DNA of 64,000 bases from Rhynochetos jubatus. Taxonomy: Eukaryota > Chordata > Aves > Eurypygiformes > Rhynochetidae. Location of the stretch: positions 20,934,700-20,998,699 of the forward strand of contig CM050657.1 in assembly GCA_027574665.1 (NCBI GenBank), written 5' to 3'. Every line of letters begins with the position of its first letter. Position 1 is the stretch's first letter. The position numbers and the translations under genes are program-made. Below the pieces are notes generated by a model. The model did no database searches. It was not told the DNA's origin and was given only the letters and a program-made list of their open reading frames with translations. Positions 54,347-64,000 of the stretch are shown here, piece by piece.

Positions 54347-57300
54347 AACACTAAATAACTCTGATTTTTTCTGCTGCCAGCATGATTTATCTTTCTGTTT
54401 ACTGATTCTTTACAATTCAAAAATAATTATTCAAAAGATGTAATTTCTTGTATGCCACTAATAATTGTAATGTCTGCTCGATCCATGCATCTCAGAGTGG
54501 TGCAGCCTTATCCCATTGCATTCCATGCTTCATTCTCCGGGTCTCGTGTAGTAGACATAGCTAGGGGCTATAGCTAAGATGTTAAAGAGTTCCCCCTCTG
54601 GAGCTATTCTACATGTGTATATGTATATATAGATGTGCATATATAAACACACACGCTCTCTCCAGCTGTGTTGGGGGAGTCAACCTAATTTTTAAAGTGT
54701 ACAGAAGAGCAGAAGTGGAAAGCTACAAGCCCTTCTGGTTTTCATTATAAGCTCTTAAAACTAATTAAACAAAATCTGACCTTATTTTTATTCCTTTTCT
54801 TAAATTAGTGCACATGCAATGGGGAAAGTAAATCCTTGCCTGAAGATTTTAGGAGAGTCATGAGAAGTAAAATGCATAAATATTCTGTTCCTCTGGCATC
54901 GCTGATATATCTCTCTATGCTAACAAGAACTCCTGCCCCTAGAAGCAGCCCCCTTTCCTTTTTCCTGCCGATTCTGAAATGTTGTTGCGGCTGATGCCAT
55001 CTCATTCCTTATTTCTGCTTAAAAGATACTAGCAAAATAGTTGCTAAGTAGCTGTGATCTAAAACTCATGAGGTTTTCCAGGCTTATATGTAAGTGAATA
55101 ATTAAAAACCAAATCACTGCATCTCCTAGGCTGGGGGGAGTACACGACTATCAGCCCAGGGCTAGGTGTAAATCACAGGACATAGCCTCACCGCATAAGA
55201 CACCAACGTACTATGCAAGTATATAAAAAGGCCCTCAGTGGTCTGCCTGGTGATCTCTCCTGTTTCACAGGGTTGCACATGGGAGTTGTGAGTCCTTGTT
55301 CCTTTTTGTTTGTTCTCTTCTGTTTGGACCATATGAAGCCTTTGAGCCATAGAAAAAATATGCAACATAAAGCTTACACTTAAAAAATTAAATGACTTGG
55401 GTATAGAAAGCTTAGTCTGCGATGAAACGGTTTAGTCAAGAACACGGTATGAGAAATAATGTCTTGGGCATAATGCCTTGGTGAAAGCAGAGAGGTTTAG
55501 TGATGCCAGGATACTTAAAAGATGAGGTTAGAGATGTCTTGGTTGAAGCTTTTCAAGACAGACTTGTTAGTAAGCAGACAGGCTCAGCATCCCTAGGGCA
55601 GACAACACCTGCGCTGCTCTTGGTGAAAAATATAATGATATCCACTTCTATTTCTAGATTGCTGGTTGCGTATGAGACACTTGTTACGGAAGAAATGAGC
55701 ATGGAAGTTGTTTGAACTGCAGAGAGGTAAGAACTCAAAGGGGGTTTTATTTGAAAGCTTCCATACAGAAGCAGGGAAAGAAGGTGGTGATTGATCAAGG
55801 AATAGTAGAGCGCTTTGTTTTTCCTCCCTCAGTGGTTATTGGGTGGAGGGTCCAAGGAGTGCCTGTTTGGTGAATCTGCTTGCAAATTTGTAGCTGCAAG
55901 GGAGCCAGAAGTCAGTAAGACATCAGAATCCTGTTAAACTGGTTTCTACTGGTTTGAAATGCCAGGCAGGTTTAGAGTGCTGCTGTGCCAGGCTATCCTT
56001 GTCCATTGCATCAAGCTAATTTTAAACCTGACAGTGTTCTTGCAGCCTATTACTCTGATTGCACGTGTCTTTTGTAACTTGGGAAAAATACTAGATAGGC
56101 AATTCTGGAAACTGTGTGGCCAACAGCATCAGTCACGCAAACTTCCCACCTGGAAGGGCTCTTTTTAGCCCCAGGGAAGGTCCCTGGCAGGAAGGGAAGG
56201 TTGCAGGACTGCAGCTCCCAGCGCAGAGCAGTCTCTTCTGTCCTAGCCCTGGGGTACTAGGTACTAGCTCAGGGGGGTTTAGGCAATCACATCCAGAAGT
56301 CCCCTGCTAGTTTGCCAGCTCTGGCACTAGACAGCAGTGCACTGTAGAAAAGCAGGAACACATGCAGTGTTCTCTGGCTGCATGTGCCTTCACAGTAAGT
56401 CACCAGTTTTTGTCAAATTAGTGACAGGGTCTCCTCAATGCTAACACTGTAGCTCACCTTACCCAAGTGCTGTGAAAGATTGTCAAACATTTCCCTTTCA
56501 GACCATTCTTTCTAACAGCAGTTGTTCCCCTCCTCTTCATTCCCAGTTTTTAAGCGCAGAAAGAGGAAGGCAGGGATGAGGGCACCGAATCTCATGGCTG
56601 TGGCACTGAATTGGGTCCTGTGAGAGCAGATCTCGTTTCCTAGCTCTGCTGCGGTTCCCTGGGCAATCTCGAGCATGTCAGGGATTTTCCTGGGTCTTAG
56701 TTCCCCATTTCTAGGCTGGGAGTGGTATACTATAGTTTATGAATACTCCTATATTTCTGCCATAGTATTTTTAATTCTGATTTACCTGAGCAGGAAATCA
56801 ATGTAGTACACGAGCATGACATGAGAGAGCTTGACAGGTTCAAAACAGCTCTGGAAAATACTGTAATTAAAGAATAACTGAACCAGCTTGTGTATTCTCT
56901 CTTTTTTTTTGGTTATTTTTCATTTGATATTTCCTACCTTTCTGTCCTCAAGTGAAAAGCAGGCATTTTGTCTAGATTTCTAGTGCCTCAGTGTCCCTGT
57001 TGCTCTTCCTAGGTTGCATTTGAGCTGGCTGCAATTTCTGCTGAGAATGGGTCCTTGTTTCAGGAATCACTCCCTTTTGGAACAGCAAAGTCCAAGTTTT
57101 GCCGATTGAGTAACATGCTAGACCTGTTTTTTCATAGACGTGTTTCAAAGATGATTTTGCATAGGAAAGAGAAGGCAGGGAGGAGATGAGGTTTCTAGAT
57201 TGTTTTAGGTTTTACTGAGTCCTATCAGTTTTTCTTATTTTAGATCTAGTGGGGCTGCTTCCGTGGGGTGCTCCTTGGAAACATGAAATATTGCCTCCAG

Positions 57301-60300
57301 ACTCTGTTGTGGGAAAAATAATAACTGCCTACAGAAATCATAGACAGAGCTACTTCCAAAAGGAGAATTTGAGTGAAAACCCCAGGCATTTGCCACATAC
57401 TCAGGGACAGATAATGGTAATTATATAGTATAGAGCATTTTACATTGTCTTGCAAATGTCCTCTCCGAATTATGGCAGTGTGGGACAACGGGTTCTTTGT
57501 CTCTGGGCTCTTCTTTTGTGAGAGTTACTGTGGTGTTTCACACATACTCCTGTATTTACAGTTGGTTTTAAAGTGGATTGGATTTATCAGTCCCAGTTCG
57601 AGCCTGGAGAAAATCAGACCTGAATAAAAATTCTGTCCTTTTTCATAGGTTCATTGAGAAGTTTTTCATTATTTTAGTGCAATTTCCTACCTTTAAATAG
57701 ATCTGGAAGTGGCAGCTCTACTATAACGGTTGAATCTTTTAATATTTTAATATCTCAAGAGCTAGCTTGTTCTTAGGAAATTTGAGTCCCTGTTTACTTT
57801 GTGCATTTAAAAATACACATAATTGCTGGGACAGAGTTCACAGCTACACTGGATACACAGCAATCAGTCTCCTGAGAGTGAAAGGAAAAATCGGCTAAGG
57901 GGAAGGATCAGCCTGGCATTAGGAGGAAAACATGCTGGTTTTCATATTTCCTGTCTTTATTTTATTTATATATATTTTTTAAAGCAAACACATAAACATT
58001 TGCCAGGAAAAATCGAAACTTGTCCTGCCCCTGGAAAAAGACACACAGTTTGGTTGGTTGGTCTGGGGGATGTTTAATTGGTAACATTAATGCCCGTTCT
58101 GTGAAGGTTGGGTCTCCTCTCTGACTAGGCTTCCTCCCTGCAGTGGTTTTTATGCCTGTCAAGCTGTGCCAATGATGCCTCTCCTCTCTGTCAGACAGTA
58201 TTTCAACAGTGTCATGGCTGTGCTCTGTCTGGGTTGCACAGGACTCCTTCAGTGTGACTTTGCTTGTGCAGCAAAGCCTCTTCTTTATTGGGCACTGGAT
58301 TTGTGCCTCTGTTTGTGGCCTGAGGTTTCTTTCTCACACCATTCCTCTTCCAGCATCCCCACAGAATAGGATTTTACTCACCTGACAGTCCGGGGCTGAA
58401 CCAGTCTCTCATTTGCCATCGGGATGAGGTATATCCAACAAGCCTGGACTGAACTCCCCCAAGTTGTTAAAAGATTTGCAATCCAGAGGCAGGTATGTTC
58501 TACAGAAGATTCCTGTCCTTCAGTCCTTGTACCTGTTGTCACTTCTGCCTAAGAGTGAAGTTTCCCTCAGACTTTGTTTGCTCAGTTTCCAGAGTCACAG
58601 CAAACATAATTTAAAGGAACAGCTTTCCCTTTACCCAGATAAGTTAGTACAAATATGCCCTGAACGTCCTTTGCACTGCTTGTGCCAAAGGCTTAATGAC
58701 AGGGCATTGTTAAACCTCCCGTATAAATCTTTAACAACTGGGTGAAACTCCGCTCCAAATCTGCAAACTCAAATAAGTGGAAACAGTAAACGGCATTTGC
58801 TTGCACTTCTAAGGCCCACTGGCTGAGAAACGGCTCTTGCTTTACATTATTTACAGCCATTTGAGATGAAAAGACCTAAATGTTTATGACTATTTTTAGG
58901 CTGCCATTTTTTAATTTCATGTGCGTTCACATACCTGGGCATTGGGGTGGATAGAGCAGAGCCAGCCTGGGTTTATTTTAAGGCTTTTTGGATCTGTTCA
59001 TCCAAACACCTGTTACAATTTTCTCCCTTGAATTACTTCGATTTCTTATTCAGGTTGCTCTTACATTTGCTGTTCTCTCCAGTGGGCTTGGTTGCTATTA
59101 TTTGAATGTCCCTTTTCTGCAGGCAGCTTAGGCCCCAGTGCTTCAAAGTAAGACAAATAAGCCGGTAATTCCTGTAGATACCTATGCAGTGCTATTCTTC
59201 AGAGAGATGTTTTCCCTCACCCTTGGATAACTCGGTATTTTTAAGCCTGCAGTTTGAATGACTCTTACAGAAAGCATCATACTGCCTGCTGAATTTGATA
59301 CTAGTCTTTCCCTTGATTTTTTTTTTTTCTTTTTGAAGTTCACTGAACTTGCCAAGTGCCTTGTTCATCTCAAAATATTTTAACTGGTCACAACATTACC
59401 CTATTGCTTTTCAAATGCAGCTCTATGCTCAGCCTACTCTGTGGAAGGCTAAATGTTCATTGAGTAAAGCTTTGCTTAATCTCTGGTCAGTCATCACAGC
59501 TTCATGGTCACCAGTGTCAGTGTCCTTTCACATCAGCTGAGGATCTGGCCTGGGCATAGAGGGCTGTTGGCAACTAATCCTGTAATGATTAATCAAGGTC
59601 ACCATCAGACCTGTGCTTTCAGGACACAGGAATGAGGGATGTACTGGAATTCGGGCTCCTCTCTGTCGCAAGTGTCATTCCAGGGTGAATCTAGCTAGCC
59701 TTGTGTGTCAGACCAGCTTATCTCAGTGTCCCAGCACTGGCAGGGTATGTGAAGCAAGGGACTCTGGTTTTATTCGATTTTCCAGTCATTAAATTGCTTC
59801 AGTGACTCCTTCCTAGTGTTGCTATTTTGAGGGCTAAATAAATCCTGCTTCTACAATCCCCTTTCTGTATGTAAATCTCATCACCTCTCTTCCTTTGCTT
59901 CCCATCGATTGCGCCATTCCTATTGTCAAAAAAATAAAGCGTATTTCTTTTTTTCTGTTCCAAATGGGCAAAGTAAATGGAAAAAATGGTGTAATGTGTA
60001 TCATAGACAGGCTGTTTATTAGACATTGTCTCTCACGGAATATGGAAACTTCCCTGTGACAAGCCCACAACTCACCGTGGAGTGTCAGAAGGCTGATGGG
60101 TCTGCTATAGGCTGATGCTGTTTCCTTTTGGGTTGAGGGAGTATTTTTTGGATTTTGCTCAATTCTTTCCATGAGGAGAGGAAATGAGTTGCAAAAGGCT
60201 ATTATTTACTGGGAAAGAAATAGTGGCAGCACAACTCTTTGCTTAATCCTCCTGATGGAAGTCAAAAGTAACTTCACTGGAGTCAGTGGGGTGTGAAATG

Positions 60301-60879
60301 ATACAAACCCAAAGAGTACCTGCTCCTCGTACCTGTTGCTCTTACAGCTGATAAGGATAGTGAGGTGCTGGTTTCAAATGTGCACAAAGGCTCATTTCCT
60401 TAGCTAGCATTGGAATTAAAAGAAAACGGCGGATGTTTCCTTGTCCAGTGAGCCCTGCTTCCCAAAGAACTCTGCCATTAGCATTTACACGTTACAGTCA
60501 CTGTTATTACTTTGGCTTTTTCTTGATGGGTTTTGTTTCCCCCGCAACAACAGAGCAGGCTTTCAGTCAGGCCCCAGGTCTATAGGATTTATGTTCTGCG
60601 CAAATTATACCATATTCCCTAATGTCTGGAGAGCAGCCCATAGTGTTTTAACTGAAAATTTGCAACACCCTGTAATTGCTCTCTTGCATGGCCTGATCCA
60701 TAGAAGACCTCTGGATTTTAACTACAGCTGTCTGATGACAGCTGCTACACTGTATAGCATCGCAAAAATACTGAATTACCTGAGCCACGCTTGCCTTTCT
60801 AATAGTTTAAGGAATCCATGGATTCAGAGTTCAGCATTTTGCAAGGGAAATATACATTGATCATTTTTAAGGGACTAAT

Positions 60880-60950
60880 CACTCATTAAATTTATTAATC
60901 AATTAATTAATTTACTAATCACTAATTAAATATATTCGCTCACTAAATAT
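60880..60950. repeat. AT-rich simple tract (TTAATCAATTAATTAA-like)
   Basis: Imperfect repeats of ATTAAT and ACTAATCACTAATTAAAT over about 70 bp. Confidence 0.7.
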
Positions 60951-63686
60951 AACTGCTCTTGTTTTCCCACTGATTTCCTTTTACATATGCTCACGAGCAT
61001 TAGCTTCTGAATTCTTTTTCGTAACCTTCATTTGCAGTTCTTGCTATATTCCTTCCTAAGAGGTGGCACCTGAAAGTGAACATGGTCCTCCAAATGCAAA
61101 TGCTCCATTGTTCAGTATTCTGTCGTTATATTATCTTCTGCATTATTTTTATATCCTCTTATTAATGCACCCACACACCCCATTTGCATTTTTTAACCTT
61201 TTTAAAAACGTTTTCATTACAACAATCAGCTATAAGGGCAATGAAGTAAGCGTGGAACAATAGAAGTGAAGAGCTTGATTCTCCTCAGACCTACACCCTT
61301 TTTAAACTTCACGGGTGACACTGATTTTGATTTACACCTAAAGGAAAGAGAGGGGATCAAACCTAGCACATCTACACTGAGACATCCATTTTTTATGGTT
61401 AGCAAGGAATGGTTTTACAAAATAGCTGCAGCACACACGTTTGGCAAAAGCACTTTTATCAGGAAGGAGGCTTTTTTTCGGACAGAGGACTGAGGTATGG
61501 GCTAGTGTCTGAAGAGCCATCCTGGAGGCCTGGATGCTGGCAGTGCTTGGCAGTGGCCATGCAGGGGAAGCATCACAGAGTGCCCATGTGTTAACGGTGT
61601 GGTTGTCCTGCACTGACCTGCCTTAGCCTCACAACAGGACTAGGCAGTGCTCTTCATTTTGGGAGTAGTTTTAGCCATTCTAGGCTGTTAGCCTCCGCAC
61701 AGCCCTGTCTGACTCCTGCCCTGGGGTGGGGGCCAAAGGCAAGGAAGAAATGGACAACCAGTTTTAAGCTGCAGCTGGGCAAGGTGATTTCTGTTAAACA
61801 AACTAGCATTTATGGGTCACCTGGCTGCAGAAGGGAAGTGTGTGACTCAGAACACCACCTAATAGTGAATAACTATTAGCAATGAATAACACTGCTATTA
61901 GCCAGGGAGCAGAAAAGAGGTGAAGAAATCCACAAAGCAATCGTTCACGTCTGGCTTTCTGGCAGACTGCACCTTAGCAGCCTCTTCAGTGTCTCCCTTC
62001 CTTAATTGCTTCTGTTTTACTTGACTCCGGATTTTCTCCAGGGGTCACTGTTAAAAGTTATTATCTGGTGGATATCAGTGCCATTGTCTCTAGAGGGACT
62101 TTTCCTCACATTGACTGTTGTTTGATTCCAGGTAAACAGTGAGATAGAAATTCCCTCAGGCTTCTCCTGTGTGTCTCAGTTAAGGCAATACTTGCCCAGT
62201 TAGGCAAGGTTCATAAACATAGGATGTGGGTTTATGATACAGCTAATTGGATCTAATGGCTAGCTGCCAGCCAGAGAGGTGAGTCTGCTCCTCCTGTCAA
62301 CAGCTTCATGCTTCTACTCCCTCTCCTACTGCAAATCCTGCTGCTTGTCTGACTCTTGCTGATGCAGTCCAGGACAATGACCTAGCAGAAACTGTTCACT
62401 TTTTTTTTCTTGATTAGTTTTCTGCCAGACTGACAAGCTCTGATGGCTTGCCAAGGTGATGAGCATCAGTGCTGGCACTGGAAGGGATACAGCATTGGTC
62501 AAGAGAGAGTAAAGATACAGAAGCATTACATTAATTTGGTTGGTTGATTGTAAATCCACACCTTTGCGATTCTCTATTTGGCTTGCACAGATCAACTACA
62601 ACTGCCATCAAACAAGGAGACTTTTCTTCCTGCTTTTTCATGACTAGGAAGATCTGTTTACGGGATTGTTATTTTCATTTTTTCAGATATCTTCAAACAC
62701 AAGAAGCATTAGTGGCAGCAATGGAAACACAGTAGAACAGAGAAGAAAGCTAGAGAAACAGCAAGGAATGGGATAGGAAAGGTCATCTCTGACAGAGCAG
62801 CACAACGTTAGATCAGTAGCACAAGGTAGTAGTGAAATCAATTGCTTGGGTCCTGTCAGCAGCTGCAGGTGCTCCCAGCCAGGGCACAGCTGGGAGAAGG
62901 GCTGATGCTGTCCTCTTCTCCCCCCAGCTGGGACCCTGGGCTCACACTCCCTGCTCTGTTCCTCTGCCTGGTTCTCCCCATTAGCTCATTAACTGCAGCT
63001 GCTGGGATGGTTTGGCCCTGGAAACACCTCCACAGAGGCTGTTAGGAGCTGTGTCTGCGTGCACCAGCATGTTGTTCCCCTACCACTGCCTGGGGACTCC
63101 TGCGTTAACCCATTTCTTCATTCAGAATCAGCACGCTGGTGGATGGGAGCCAGCAGAGGAATGTGTCAGCTTAACACAGCATTGTCACTTGCTGGTTATA
63201 ACCATTTTCTGGGTTCTTCTGGCAAACTTTCCCAGAGCTCAGGAGTGCTCTGAGAGGAAGCACTGGGAGTCTGCGTACTGGGACCAGAGGAACTTTCTTC
63301 CTCAGCACAAGGGGATAAGAGGACTAAGAAATAAGACAGCATGCTGAACTGTACAACCATTAGGAACAACAGCTGTTCCACAGTGCTGTCAATCTATGCA
63401 GGTAGAAAGATGCTGTATAATTACTATGATAATTTAAAAGTCTTTCCCTTATGCTTGTCCAGCTCACGTGGAACCTCCCCTTCTATGCAAAATAGGTTTG
63501 CTATTTAAATGTCAGGTTGTGTATACATGCCAGCTGCTAGGTTTTCTTGGGGATCTGAGACAGCTGACATTGCTGTCTATATAAATGATTTTGCAGGTTG
63601 GAGACTAGTTGGTAAGAGTGTGGTGAACCTCCCTTTTATCTAATCCAATAGGAGTGCTTTTGGATTTGTGGTGTTGTTTTGTTTTT

Positions 63687-63776
63687 CCCCCCCCCCCACC
63701 ACCTTTGACGTGACTTCCAGGAGACACAGAGTGAAAGAGGTATTTCTTTTTTTCTCTTTTTTTTTTTTTTTTTTGT
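63687..63776. repeat. C11 run followed by a T-rich tract
   Basis: Eleven consecutive C at 63687-63697, then at 63745-63776 T runs interrupted by single C. These are homopolymer simple repeats likely to be length-variable and error-prone in assembly. Confidence 0.85.
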
Positions 63777-64000
63777 AAAGAACTGTTTTCATAACAGTGG
63801 ACATTGATAGGAACTACAAAGGTAAATACAACATTTTGTAGGTTCAAGTAGGAGTGCAGTTTGTGTATTCCTCCACCAAACATGCTAAGAAAAATAGTGC
63901 TGCTTCATGGGATTCCTCTCCAGTGCTAAGAAAACCTGCACTTTAAGGTACAGGAGTTACTGGTAGGCTGAGCCACAACATTTTAAAAGCAGAACTTGGT

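Larger units (their letters stand above)
54347..64000. other. Non-coding region with simple repeats
   Basis: No coding exon, RNA gene or full repeat element is recognised. Short simple sequence includes a TATATG/TA stretch at about 54610-54655 and an ATTAATTAA-rich tract at about 60880-60950. There is a C11 run at 63687-63697, followed by a T-rich tract at about 63745-63776. In the expected vertebrate gene order this lies between NGEF and NEU2/INPP5D; no exon of either was recognised. Confidence 0.6.

Noticed and set aside
47000-64000. Possible NEU2 or INPP5D exons, expected next to NGEF by human gene order
   Set aside because: No segment resembling sialidase or inositol 5-phosphatase motifs was recognised on either strand.

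Overview
The window is nuclear DNA from a vertebrate, almost certainly a bird. Coding exons are short and separated by GT-AG introns. The one clear interspersed repeat is a chicken-repeat-1 (CR1) LINE, the dominant LINE of birds. Two genes recognised by protein similarity, SNORC and NGEF, are also neighbours on human 2q37.1. There is no bacterial, organelle, CRISPR or tRNA/rRNA signal. Protein comparisons to mammals are from memory, not from a search.

Layout. Positions 1-5820 are GC-rich non-coding DNA, probably SNORC intron 1 and/or its upstream flank, with a 41-bp minisatellite at 4795-4956. Positions 5821-6809 hold the last two exons of SNORC on the + strand, a small transmembrane chondroitin-sulphate proteoglycan of cartilage. 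Its poly(A) signal starts 5 nt past the stop codon. From 46961 down to 9636 on the - strand lies NGEF (ephexin-1), a DH-PH-SH3 RhoGEF that works downstream of Eph receptors. I could place 14 coding exons for the long form and an alternative first exon for the short form. The long-form exons sum to 2049 nt (682 aa plus stop) and every intron phase agrees. SNORC and NGEF are convergent, with about 2.8 kb between stop codons. That gap includes a CpG-rich stretch with an unexplained 289-codon open frame.

The NGEF short form starts at about 33.33 kb in a CpG island that carries a perfect RFX X-box. Behind this promoter is a C-rich degenerate minisatellite (33.5-34.3 kb). The long form starts at an exon at 46.9 kb that has its own splice acceptor, so a non-coding first exon must lie further upstream. 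An exon-like segment at 49.9 kb is one candidate. Positions 47-64 kb are AT-richer, show no recognisable coding exon, and probably represent the NGEF 5' intron and/or intergenic DNA. They contain a CR1 copy whose 5' part is inverted against its 3' end (53.47-54.35 kb).

No new biological system was found. The items most worth following are the NGEF dual promoter with its X-box, the bird-divergent N-terminal exons, the tandem splice acceptor and minimal 3' UTR of SNORC, the inverted CR1, and the unexplained open frame between the two genes.
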